From contig CAKSFR010000025.1 in the NCBI GenBank assembly GCA_934454635.1, forward strand, positions 1-24,040: a DNA stretch of 24,040 nucleotides, written 5' to 3'. Of this stretch, positions 17,501 to 24,040 are shown piece after piece. Made by a program: the position numbers and the translations under genes. Positions within the stretch are counted from its first letter, which is position 1; every line of letters starts with the position of its first letter. The stretch comes from an uncultured Ruminiclostridium sp. GTDB lineage: Bacteria > Bacillota > Clostridia > Oscillospirales > Ruminococcaceae. The notes below the pieces were generated by a model. That model ran no database searches, was not told the origin of the DNA, and saw only the letters and a program-made list of their open reading frames with translations.

Positions 17501-17729
17501 GTGAAGTTTTCTTTTTTCAGTTGGAATGTATCTGATACTCAGCACCGATTAGAAACTATACAAAAAATCGAGTATAAGCTTGCATACGGGGATTATACGA
17601 AGATTTTTTGTTTATAGTTTTATCGGTGATTAGTATAAGGAAGCGCTGAAAAAATACAACAGGGTTTTTGACGAACGTAGAGAAAAGATACGGGCTGTCA
17701 AGCGTAGGCTGACTGTAAAAAGCAACTGA
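17501..17729 (+). pseudogene. Decayed plus-strand coding fragments
   Basis: A GTG-initiated frame (17501-17617) reads ...SDTQHRLETIQKIEYKLAYG to a TAG. A second frame (17634-17729) reads YKEALKKYNRVFDERREKIR...KRRLTVKSN. Both look protein-like (basic, helical) and can be joined by a frameshift. Neither has a ribosome site I trust. I take them as parts of one broken gene, family unknown. The rest of 17386-17500 shows nothing. Confidence 0.35.
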
Positions 17730-17754
17730 AAACAAAGATTGGACAGAACACATA

Positions 17755-17806
17755 AAAGCAAGGCGTACACCTTACCGATTTTGGTATAATGTACGCCTTG
17801 TTCTGT
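17755..17806 (-). terminator. Terminator-like inverted repeat after the BspA-like gene
   Basis: CAAGGCGTAC (17759-17768) pairs with GTACGCCTTG (17791-17800), with an inner TTACC/GGTA pairing. On the minus strand it is followed by CTTTTATG, and on the plus strand by TTCTGTTTTATGG. It may work in both directions. ACAGAACA on the left and TGTTCTGT on the right extend the symmetry with an offset. Confidence 0.75.
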
Positions 17807-17817
17807 TTTATGGTGAA

Positions 17818-20790
17818 TTATTCTGCTTTTGTTTTGAACGTTACAATATCGGATTTCTTCATTGAAGTCCACTTTCCGTCAACGTAAGCACGGACGATGT
17901 ACTGATACTTGGTATCGGGGGTGAGCTTGTTTATCCTTACTGCCAGCTTCTCGGTCTCGCAAAGCTTTACAGCCTTACCGTCAACATACTTGTAAACTGC
18001 ATACTTTTCCGCATTGGGAACTGCTCGCCAAGTAAGCTTTATGCTGTTTTCGGTCGATGTTGCCTTAGCGATAGGCTTGTAATAAACCTTGACCGTTATC
18101 TTGTCCGAATAAGTCATGGGTGAGAGCTTGCCGCCGATAGAGTATCTTACAAGGAATTTGTAGGTTTTGCCGTTTTTCAGACCTTTAAATGTTACCGATG
18201 TATCGGTGGTAGTCTTTATCTCGACATATTTGCCGTCCTTATACTGATATACATAGTATTTGTCGGCATTTTCTACCTTATCCCAGCTGAGCGTTGCCGT
18301 ACCGCCGTCCAATTCTGCCTTGACGGTCAGTTTTTCGGTGAATACACTCGGTGTTGAAACTACGGGATATGTTGTATATGTGGGATGGCTTGGCATTCCC
18401 GTTGCAGGAATGGTTTCCGTTCTGAGAACATAGCCGCATACAGAGCAGGAATATACCCTCACACCTGTTGTGTAAGCTGTTGGCTGAACGGTCACTGTTC
18501 CGCTGTCCTCGGTATGTGCTTCAAAATCGACCTTTTCATCACAGCCCGAGCAGGTATGCCAATGTCCCGTTTCGTCCTTGGAATAATCCTTGGAAAGGTT
18601 ATGAGTGTGGCTGAGCTTGGGAACAGTTTCTGTCTTTGTATGGTTACATACGGAGCAAGTGTAGGTTTTTACGCCCTCTGTGGTTTCTGTTGCAGGAGTG
18701 GTTATCACTCCGCTGTCATAGCTATGAGGAGTAACATCTGTTTTATCGCTGCACACGGAGCAAATGTGATAGTGATCTTCGTCATTATCACTTACCCAGT
18801 CTGCTCCGGGAGTGTGATGAGCTGCAATTTTAAGATCTTCGGCGGTTACGTATACTGTATCGTCTGCATCTGAGAAAAGCTTTCCGCAATCGCACTCATA
18901 ATGTGCCTTTACTCCGTCTGTGGTGCAGGATGCGGGAACCTCTGCCACAAATGTAAGGTGGTTTGCGTGAATATGTCCGAGCGCAGGTGCTAACACATAT
19001 CCGCAATCGGTGCAGGTCTGAGGTGTGGTTTCGGTTGCGGCTGCTCCGGGAGTGTGGACAGCATAACCGTCTTTCTGATCATTTTCGGTAGTGGGACAAT
19101 TGGCGTTAGTACAGTTATGCCAATGATGTGTTTCATTGCCGGCATAGGCTGTATCCCAGTTATGACCTGTTGCATGGTCAACAATATCGTCTATTTCTTT
19201 TTTTCCGTCAGCATCGGAGAAATTCTTTGTGCATTTGCCGCAAGACCAGTACTCAACAGTTCCGTCTGTTGTGCAATCAGGTGCAACTGCATCATGATGT
19301 GTAAGCGTATGACCTGTTGCGTAAATAGTCACATCAGCAAGAGTGGTTTGAATTATTCCCGACTCATCAGAGAATATATTTCCGCATTCCGTGCAAGTCC
19401 AATATGCTCTGTTTCCGTCATCGGTGCAGGTGGGAGCCTTTGCATCTGTCTTAACGAGCGAATGCCTTGCAGGATCATTGGGATCAACAATATTTGTTAT
19501 TTCAGTAGTTCCGTCAGCATCGGAGAAATACTTTCCGCATACGGAGCATTCCCAATATTCTATTGTTCCGTCTGCTGTACAGGTATGAGCTGCTGCATCG
19601 TGATGTGAAATGTTGTGGTCACCATAACCATATTCTTGTCCGCAAATACCGCAAGTTGCCTTATTTATACAAGTAGCCGGAGTGCTGCTTGCGCAAGTAT
19701 GATTACCGATGTAGGACCGATATCCCTCTTCAACGGCTATTACCTTTTTGCCGTTGATTGCTGCCGGAATATCAATCGTATTCTGTCCATTGGTAAGCTC
19801 AATTTTTGTTATTGTGACACTGCCGTCGCTGTTAACGATATAAGTTATCCTTGCGGCTGTTGAGGGAATAGCCCCGAATCCGATAGATATTCCGTCCGGA
19901 ATATAAATGCTTGTAAGTTTGGTACAACGATTAAAAGCCTCATATCCAATGGAATTAACACTATCCGGGATAGTTATGCTGTCAAGTCCGGTACAACGTT
20001 CAAAAGCATAGTAGCCAATGGAAGTAACCCCGTCCGGAATAGTTATGCTTGTAAGTCCGGTACAAGCCTCAAAAGCCGCATATTCAATGGAAGTAACCCC
20101 GTCCGGAATTGTGTAACTGCTGTCAGTTTTCCCGGCAGGATAACATATAAGCGTTGTTTTATTTTTATTAAACAGTACACCGATTTCAGAGCAATAGTAA
20201 GGATTGTTGCTATCAACAGTTATGTCTGTAAGTCCGGAACAACCATTAAACGCATTAGTTCCAATGGAAGTAACCCCGTCCGGGATATTTATGCTTGTAA
20301 GTTCGAAACAATTTTCAAAAGCACCATTGCCAATGGAAGTAACCCCGTCCGGGATATTTATGCTTGTAAGTTCGAAACAATTTTCAAAAGCACCATTGCC
20401 AATGGAAGTAACCCCGTCCGGGATAGTTATGCTTTCAAGTCCGGTACAACTTTCAAAAGCATAGTCGCCAATGGAAGTAACCCCGTACGGGATAGTTATG
20501 CTTGTAAGGATGTAACAATTTCTAAAAGCACCATTGCCAATGGAAGTAACAGATTTTCCATCAATAACTGCCGGAATTTCGACAGTTCCGCCCCAACCTT
20601 GGTATCCTGTAATAGTAACTGTTTGGTCGGCGTTAACGGTGTATACCCACTCACCTGAGCTTTCCGCACTCGCCACAATAACATTGCCGAATCCGAAAAA
20701 GCTATCCCCGATCTCCGCAGGGAAAGTGAATGCAGCCGCCATAGCCACAGCCGCCGCAAATGCGGTTATTCTTTTTATTTGTTTTTTCAT
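17818..20790 (-). CDS. Secreted BspA-like protein: LRR_5 repeats, Cys/His repeats, two FnIII domains
   Basis: This large surface or secreted protein has 990 aa. A signal peptide (MKKQIKRITAFAAAVAMAAA, cleavage likely after VASA, about residue 42) is followed by a strand-rich lead-in, then about nine leucine-rich repeats of the LRR_5/BspA type at about 75-330 (consensus LTSITIPDGVTSIGxxAFxxC). Next come seven or so Cys-rich repeats at about 385-800 (TCTxDGxxEYWxCxxCGKxFSD and HxCSVCxxK types), and two fibronectin type III domains at about 815-990. There is no LPXTG sorting signal. The ATG at 20790 is chosen because GGGAGG lies seven bases upstream and the signal peptide starts there; a frame extension to 20886 lacks a ribosome site. 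Proteins of this kind bind host or substrate polymers; the target is unknown. Confidence 0.92.
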   Translation of the reverse strand: MKKQIKRITAFAAAVAMAAAFTFPAEIGDSFFGFGNVIVASAESSGEWVYTVNADQTVTITGYQGWGGTVEIPAVIDGKSVTSIGNGAFRNCYILTSITIPYGVTSIGDYAFESCTGLESITIPDGVTSIGNGAFENCFELTSINIPDGVTSIGNGAFENCFELTSINIPDGVTSIGTNAFNGCSGLTDITVDSNNPYYCSEIGVLFNKNKTTLICYPAGKTDSSYTIPDGVTSIEYAAFEACTGLTSITIPDGVTSIGYYAFERCTGLDSITIPDSVNSIGYEAFNRCTKLTSIYIPDGISIGFGAIPSTAARITYIVNSDGSVTITKIELTNGQNTIDIPAAINGKKVIAVEEGYRSYIGNHTCASSTPATCINKATCGICGQEYGYGDHNISHHDAAAHTCTADGTIEYWECSVCGKYFSDADGTTEITNIVDPNDPARHSLVKTDAKAPTCTDDGNRAYWTCTECGNIFSDESGIIQTTLADVTIYATGHTLTHHDAVAPDCTTDGTVEYWSCGKCTKNFSDADGKKEIDDIVDHATGHNWDTAYAGNETHHWHNCTNANCPTTENDQKDGYAVHTPGAAATETTPQTCTDCGYVLAPALGHIHANHLTFVAEVPASCTTDGVKAHYECDCGKLFSDADDTVYVTAEDLKIAAHHTPGADWVSDNDEDHYHICSVCSDKTDVTPHSYDSGVITTPATETTEGVKTYTCSVCNHTKTETVPKLSHTHNLSKDYSKDETGHWHTCSGCDEKVDFEAHTEDSGTVTVQPTAYTTGVRVYSCSVCGYVLRTETIPATGMPSHPTYTTYPVVSTPSVFTEKLTVKAELDGGTATLSWDKVENADKYYVYQYKDGKYVEIKTTTDTSVTFKGLKNGKTYKFLVRYSIGGKLSPMTYSDKITVKVYYKPIAKATSTENSIKLTWRAVPNAEKYAVYKYVDGKAVKLCETEKLAVRINKLTPDTKYQYIVRAYVDGKWTSMKKSDIVTFKTKAE
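20261..20425. repeat. Exact 69-bp tandem duplication inside the LRR region
   Basis: Bases 20261-20329 and 20330-20398 are identical, and the identity runs 27 bases further to 20425. Each unit encodes one 23-residue LRR (IGNGAFENCFELTSINIPDG...). Neighbouring repeats differ at many positions, so this duplication is recent. Confidence 0.95.
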
Positions 20791-20835
20791 TTTAAGCCTC
20801 CCGTTTTGATTATGTGATAAGAGATACCTATACAT

Positions 20836-20864
20836 ATTATAAATCAACTTTTTTCCTTTGTCAA
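20836..20864 (-). promoter_or_regulatory. Promoter of the BspA-like gene
   Basis: A full consensus is present on the minus strand: TTGACA (20859-20864), 17-bp spacer, TATAAT (20836-20841), about 46 bp above the ATG. Confidence 0.92.
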
Positions 20865-20865
20865 T

Positions 20866-20943
20866 AGACTTGGAACGAATAGGCATGACGAGGAACTAAA
20901 AATTTTCCCGACTTGGAACGAACAAATTTCGTTCCAAGTCGGG
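20866..20943. repeat. 16-bp perfect palindrome plus a solo half-copy beside the promoter
   Basis: CCCGACTTGGAACGAA (20907-20922) and its complement (20928-20943) form a stem with a 5-base loop. A third direct copy of GACTTGGAACGAA lies at 20867-20879, two bases from the -35 box of the BspA-like gene. On the minus strand the stem is followed by AAAATTTTTAG, so it may also act as a terminator. The three matching 13-mers could instead be operator half-sites or mobile-element ends. Confidence 0.7.
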
Positions 20944-21221
20944 AGTGCGATTTTGTTATATTGCACATATATTATCTTACGATTACAGAGAATTTTGTAA
21001 GAAATACCGTATCAGCCTATCATCTTAAATCGGGTATGCAGATTGCGCAGACAGATTTTTCGTGCAAGACTGGGGGCGGCTTCCGCCTGCGGAAAATATG
21101 CAAGCAAGATGCGTGCTGCGATTTATTCAGTGCTTCCTTAGTACTATGCAAATCTGAAATTCTGTGCTATAATCTAAGTGAGAACAATCGTTCCTAACAA
21201 TCTGTAGCGGAGGGAATAATA
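20944..21221. other. Intergenic region with an extended -10 promoter at 21165-21173
   Basis: There is no gene. TGCTATAAT at 21165-21173 is an extended -10 promoter reading into the 48-aa ORF and the phosphatase. A short GC-rich palindrome (TTCCGC/GCGGAA, about 21079-21094) is the only other structure seen. Confidence 0.55.
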
Positions 21222-21368
21222 ATGAGTGCAATGTATACATATATCTACGACTGCGAAGAACTTCTGAAATATTTGAATAACGAATCCAAAGAAACAATTC
21301 AATGTGATACCGCTATTGCAACTAAGGACTGTACAGCTTCCGTGGCTTGTACCCAGAAAGAGGCTTGA
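21222..21368 (+). CDS. 48-aa peptide coupled to the phosphatase gene
   Basis: An ATG at 21222 with a strong GGAGGG site (21209-21214) opens a 48-codon frame ending TGA at 21366-21368, one base before the phosphatase ATG at 21370. The peptide is MSAMYTYIYDCEELLKYLNN followed by a Cys/Thr-rich tail with four more Cys or Ser-flanked Cys positions (QCDT, DCTAS, ACTQ). It has no membrane span. The good ribosome site and tight coupling support a real gene. Family unknown. Confidence 0.68.
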   Translation: MSAMYTYIYDCEELLKYLNNESKETIQCDTAIATKDCTASVACTQKEA

Positions 21369-21369
21369 A

Positions 21370-22074
21370 ATGAAAATTTTCAGCATGGCCGATATACATG
21401 GCTGTATAGACGAATTTGAAATCGCGCTCTCGATAATTCTTGAAGATATCAGCAACGGCAAAGCAAAGCTTGTCCTTTTGGGAGATTATGTTCACGGTGG
21501 CTGCGGCAATGCTAAAGTGCTTGACAGAATTATCGATCTTCAGAACCGCTTCGGAACAGACCGAATTATTGCTCTTCTTGGCAATCACGATGAAATGGTA
21601 CTAAACGGAGAAGCGACTATCCACAACAATTCTGTATATGCCCATGCAGAGGAATGTGAAGACGGCAGCGATAACGACAAGTACATAGGCTGGCTCTCTA
21701 CCCTTCCGCGATATTATGTCGAGGGAAACACGATTTTCGTTCACGCCGGAATCGACGAAGAAGCGGGCGATATGTGGGAGTTGGGAACGGCAGAAGAAAT
21801 ATTCACCTCCAAATATCCCGCTGAAACCGGCAAAATCGAGGGAATCAATATGAAAGTTGTCGCAGGTCATATCGGCACCGCTGTGATATCCGGCGACAAG
21901 TCATTTCACGATATCTATTTTGACGGAGAATCTCACTATTACATAGACGGAACTGTCCTTGAAAGCGGAGTTATTCCTGTACTTATGGTAGATACGGAAG
22001 ATGACAAATATTATCAGGTTTCCGCCTCCGGAAAACGTTTAATTGAGCCTTACAAATATGGACTGAACCAATAA
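21370..22074 (+). CDS. PPP-family metallophosphoesterase
   Basis: This is a calcineurin-like phosphatase of 234 aa. The metal-binding motifs occur in order: DIHG (residues 8-11), GDYVHGG (the usual GDYxDRG), GNHDEM, a late VHAG and VAGH. This layout matches bacterial Ser/Thr or diadenosine-tetraphosphate-type phosphatases; the substrate cannot be told. The GDxxDR box lacks its second Asp and the Arg. The first Asp, which bridges the metals, is kept, so activity is plausible. The ATG at 21370 is preferred over an in-frame upstream ATG at 21304, because AGAGG precedes it and the DIHG motif then has the standard N-terminal distance. Confidence 0.9.
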   Translation: MKIFSMADIHGCIDEFEIALSIILEDISNGKAKLVLLGDYVHGGCGNAKVLDRIIDLQNRFGTDRIIALLGNHDEMVLNGEATIHNNSVYAHAEECEDGSDNDKYIGWLSTLPRYYVEGNTIFVHAGIDEEAGDMWELGTAEEIFTSKYPAETGKIEGINMKVVAGHIGTAVISGDKSFHDIYFDGESHYYIDGTVLESGVIPVLMVDTEDDKYYQVSASGKRLIEPYKYGLNQ

Positions 22075-22080
22075 AAACAA

Positions 22081-22111
22081 CCTCCTATGGTATAATAGAA
22101 ACCATAGGAGG
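22081..22111 (+). promoter_or_regulatory. Hairpin containing both a -10 box and the ribosome site of the next ORF
   Basis: CCTCCTATGGT (22081-22091) pairs perfectly with ACCATAGGAGG (22101-22111) around a 9-base loop. TGGTATAAT (22088-22096) spans the end of the left arm and the loop and forms an extended -10 box. The right arm holds AGGAGG, spaced 7 bases from the ATG at 22119. Followed by GATTTTT, the hairpin could also terminate the phosphatase transcript. Confidence 0.7.
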
Positions 22112-22118
22112 GATTTTT

Positions 22119-22316
22119 ATGCCAAAACAATATACAAAGTTAAAAGGAATAGAATCAGAAGTGTACCGGCTCAAGGAAGATGAGCTTACAAACCGAGAGA
22201 TAGCAGCGTATTTTGGAGTAACAAGAGAACAAATACTGTTGCCGAGGAAACCGATGAAGATGAATAAAAAATGCCCCGATTATTCGGTGCAAATACACAA
22301 TCATTTTTCTGAATAA
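22119..22316 (+). pseudogene. Truncated IS3-type transposase OrfA (HTH)
   Basis: The 65-aa product begins MPKQYTKLKGIESEVYRLKE and has ELTNREIAAYFGVTREQI, a helix-turn-helix of the kind found at the N-terminus of IS3-family OrfA proteins. After residue 39 the sequence (LLPRKPMKMNKKCPDYSVQ onward) no longer looks like OrfA, and no OrfB or DDE domain follows. I read it as the left end of an insertion sequence cut by a deletion. It could still express a small DNA-binding protein. Confidence 0.6.
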
Positions 22317-22335
22317 ACATTTTTAAAATCACAAC

Positions 22336-22364
22336 TTGACAAAGTTATAATTGTGTGGTATAGT
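22336..22364 (+). promoter_or_regulatory. Promoter and likely operator of the repressor-protease unit
   Basis: TTGACA (22336-22341), 17-bp spacer, TATAGT (22359-22364). AACTT-gaca-AAGTT (22333-22346) is an inverted repeat covering the -35 box, a natural site for autoregulation by the XRE protein encoded next. Confidence 0.8.
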
Positions 22365-22390
22365 AAAAATACGGAAAGGAGTTGAATTTG

Positions 22391-22729
22391 ATGTCTGTAT
22401 TTAGCGATAGAATTTCAAACCTTATGTCGAAACAGAAAATTACACAAAAACAGCTTGCCGAAAAAGCTAGTGTAACCGAGTCTGCAATGTCTTATTATGT
22501 AAAAGGAGACCGCACTCCAAGAAGCGATGTGCTTTCGAGAATTGCAAAGGCACTTGGTACAACGACCGATTATTTGCTCGGCAATGAAGTGGTTTCAGCC
22601 CAGGATGATAACAAGCTTACTTATCTTCAGAGGAATCTCGGCAAGCTTGATGAGGAACAGTTGAAAAAAGCAGAAACTGTTTTAAAAGCTGTGTTTGATG
22701 ATATTTTTGAGGACGAGGAGGACGATTGA
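22391..22729 (+). CDS. XRE-family phage-type transcriptional regulator
   Basis: This 112-aa protein has an N-terminal Cro/CI helix-turn-helix (residues about 3-62: FSDRISNLMSKQKITQKQLA, then SVTESAMSYYVKGDRTPRSD and LGTTTDYLLG). The second half is helical and acidic and ends DDIFEDEEDD. The ATG at 22391 lies 9 bases after AAAGGAG. A TTG at 22382 directly abuts that site and is rejected. The stop overlaps the next start (TGATG), and pairing with ImmA/IrrE is the standard ICE/prophage switch: the protease cleaves the repressor on induction. Confidence 0.93.
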   Translation: MSVFSDRISNLMSKQKITQKQLAEKASVTESAMSYYVKGDRTPRSDVLSRIAKALGTTTDYLLGNEVVSAQDDNKLTYLQRNLGKLDEEQLKKAETVLKAVFDDIFEDEEDD

Positions 22730-23373
22730 TGAAAGATAATTCCGTTGATTTTAAAAAAGCTTATTCGTCAGCAAATGAACTTTTATATTCATCTCAAACA
22801 ATCGACACTTTTCCGTTTTCACCGCAGAAACTTGTCAAGGAAAAATCCGATATACGTTGCAGAAGCTACTCAAAGGCAATAAAGTACGGCGTTGATATTC
22901 GGGATTTTGGAAGCGACTCGGCTACTATTTTCAGAATAGGAGAAAAGGAAATCATATTTTACAATGATTCTATGCCTGAAAATCACACGCGATTTTCCAT
23001 ACTTCACGAATTTGGTCACGGTTATCTGAAACACGATTTTACAGATAAGAGTGAAGATTCTTATCGCAAGTTTGAGATCGAAGCAAACTTCTTTTCTGCA
23101 CAACTTCTTATGCCTGAACAAATAATCCGTGAATTACAGCGAAGAGGTGTAAGCGTCAATAAAACTTTTCTTCAGAATTATTTTGGTGTTTCAGAACAAG
23201 CGGCAGAAAAACGTATAGAAACACTTGCAAAAACAAATTATGAATGGCGTTCTCGTGAAGAGAAGGCGTTCGATGATATAATTTTGATGAAATATTCTGC
23301 TTTTATCGACGGCATAAAGCCGAAATATTCATATTACGATAGTGATTATGGCAGTCGCAGGGCGTGTATGTAA
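22729..23373 (+). CDS. ImmA/IrrE family metallopeptidase
   Basis: The 214-aa protein carries the zinc site HEFGH in FSILHEFGHGYLKHDF (residues about 84-99), with the third ligand Glu in FEIEANFFSAQLLMP. Members cleave the partner XRE repressor in response to DNA damage or cell-cell signals. The ATG at 22729 follows GAGGAGG and overlaps the repressor stop by one base. The last ~15 residues (YYDSDYGSRRACM) overlap the following truncated gene, where a recombination junction is suspected, so the native C-terminus may be altered. Confidence 0.92.
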   Translation: MKDNSVDFKKAYSSANELLYSSQTIDTFPFSPQKLVKEKSDIRCRSYSKAIKYGVDIRDFGSDSATIFRIGEKEIIFYNDSMPENHTRFSILHEFGHGYLKHDFTDKSEDSYRKFEIEANFFSAQLLMPEQIIRELQRRGVSVNKTFLQNYFGVSEQAAEKRIETLAKTNYEWRSREEKAFDDIILMKYSAFIDGIKPKYSYYDSDYGSRRACM

Positions 23374-23675
23374 TTCCCAATGTTCGCTGGGGCGATGAGC
23401 GTAGTTATACTACTGTTGAATTGCCTGAAAAATTTGCATTTTTAGGTGTTCCTAAAAACAGCATTGTATCAATCGGAACATACGGATGTATAAAAAGCAA
23501 AGAAAACAAGCAATATTTTGTCGAAGGATTATCAGCTATGCTTGATGAATTATCTCCGGAAGTGGTGCTTGTTTACGGCGGAATGCCTGAAGCAATATTC
23601 GGACAGTTCAAAGAAAGAACCAAATTCGTGAATTATCCCGACTGGATTTCTATCAAAAGAAGGAGGTCGGCGTAA
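23364..23675 (+). pseudogene. DUF4417 protein, N-terminal half missing
   Basis: The frame begins with a GTG inside the end of the protease gene and reads VYVIPNVRWGDERSYTT, GVPKNSIVSIGTYGCI, YFVEGLSAMLDELSPEVVLV and YGGMPEAIFGQFKERTKF. This is the C-terminal half of the DUF4417 family, proteins of roughly 200 or more residues common in phages and mobile elements of Firmicutes. The upstream half is absent, so a deletion joined the protease gene to mid-DUF4417. A shortened protein could be made, but there is no good ribosome site. Function of the family is unknown. Confidence 0.75.
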
Positions 23676-23992
23676 TGGGGACTGGTTATTCAGGGGGATA
23701 TTTTAATACAAAAGGAGCGTCATCAAGCGAAGCTCTTGTAAAACAGTTAGAACAAAGTGGCATAAAATTCTCCAAAAAGGATATGGTATTTGTCACCAAG
23801 GATCAAACGGGACAAGTTGTTTGGCTTTAAAAAGGAACTTCAAGCGCAGGACTAAAGCATATTCTTGATGGTGACGGAAAGTCATCGGGACATGCAAAAG
23901 ATTTCCAACGTGCTTTTGGAATTTCTCGTTCAGAAATTCCTGCACATATCGAAAAAGTTATACCGTACCCGCCCAACAATCCCACGTCTTGA
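23675..23992 (+). pseudogene. Phage-type PBECR-like nuclease domain with an in-frame TAA
   Basis: An ATG at 23675 (TAATG overlap with the DUF4417 stop, AGGAGG eight bases upstream) starts MGTGYSGGYFNTKGASSSEA and runs 51 codons to a TAA at 23828. The same frame continues KGTSSAGLKHILDGDGKSSG, HAKDFQRAFGISRSEIPAHI and ends at 23990. The GTGYF...WL(E)KG..AGL.HI...HA.DF pattern matches the C-terminal domain of phage minor head proteins, assigned to the PBECR (Barnase/EndoU/colicin/RelE-like) nuclease group. Relatives have GAA where this has TAA, so a single base change explains the stop. The last 48 bases of the window (23993-24040) may hold the start of another frame, too short to judge. Confidence 0.65.
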
Positions 23993-24040
23993 GAAAACAC
24001 CGCAAAAATGTTAAACTAATTCCAAAGCAGTCCGGAGAAG

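Noticed and set aside
20261..20540. CRISPR-like spaced repeats in the BspA gene
   Set aside because: The repeats are in-frame 69-bp LRR codons without spacers; a coding repeat, not an array.
23828..23830. Recoding (selenocysteine or pyrrolysine) at the in-frame stop
   Set aside because: The codon is TAA, which neither system uses, and no recoding structure is seen; a nonsense mutation is simpler.

Overview
The window looks like a chromosomal piece of a low-to-mid GC Gram-positive anaerobe of the Clostridia, most likely a Ruminococcus-type member of the Oscillospiraceae. This is inferred from the atpZ-atpI-atpB gene order, AGGAGG-type ribosome sites, consensus sigma-A promoters with 17-bp spacers, a BspA-like surface protein with CxxC repeats and fibronectin III domains, and the style of the LeuRS. 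The left 15 kb is GC-richer housekeeping sequence. The right 9 kb is more AT-rich accessory sequence with several broken genes.

Region 1 (1-592) holds two direct copies, offset by about 322 bp, of a non-coding element. Each ends in a cloverleaf: three perfect or near-perfect hairpins enclosed by an outer stem. An intrinsic terminator at 553-587 then closes the operon to its right. Region 2 (594-9190, all minus strand) is a complete F1Fo ATP synthase operon with one clear promoter at 9162-9190: a 221-aa membrane-anchored protein, atpZ, atpI-like, atpB, atpE, atpF, atpH, atpA, two unrecognised genes (127 aa, and a 39-aa single-span membrane peptide), atpG, atpD, atpC. Subunit c has a Glu28/Glu61-Thr62 pattern that points to Na+ coupling of the two-carboxylate type. 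Region 3 (9191-9881) has no gene but holds more nested palindromes of the same architecture as region 1, again just downstream of an operon terminator.

Region 4 (9882-14692) has leuS, with a consensus promoter, no T-box and altered KMSKS and editing motifs, followed by a dCache-HAMP chemoreceptor; each has its own terminator. Region 5 (14740-16099) has a lipoprotein divergent from the chemoreceptor, then about 700 bp of decayed coding fragments and hairpins. Region 6 (16100-20943) has an unrecognised 409-aa AT-rich gene, another decayed stretch, and a 990-aa secreted BspA-like LRR/Cys-repeat/FnIII protein carrying an exact 69-bp tandem duplication.

Region 7 (20944-24040, plus strand) has a 48-aa peptide gene coupled to a PPP-family phosphatase and a truncated IS3-type OrfA preceded by a hairpin that contains both its -10 box and its ribosome site. 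A prophage-type cluster follows: XRE repressor, ImmA/IrrE protease, a 5'-truncated DUF4417 gene, and a phage-type PBECR-like nuclease domain interrupted by one in-frame TAA. The last four look like the remnant of a lysogeny module.

The most unusual signal is the family of cloverleaf DNA elements. Two copies differ by a compensatory base-pair change that keeps a stem intact, and further elements of the same architecture lie next to leuS.
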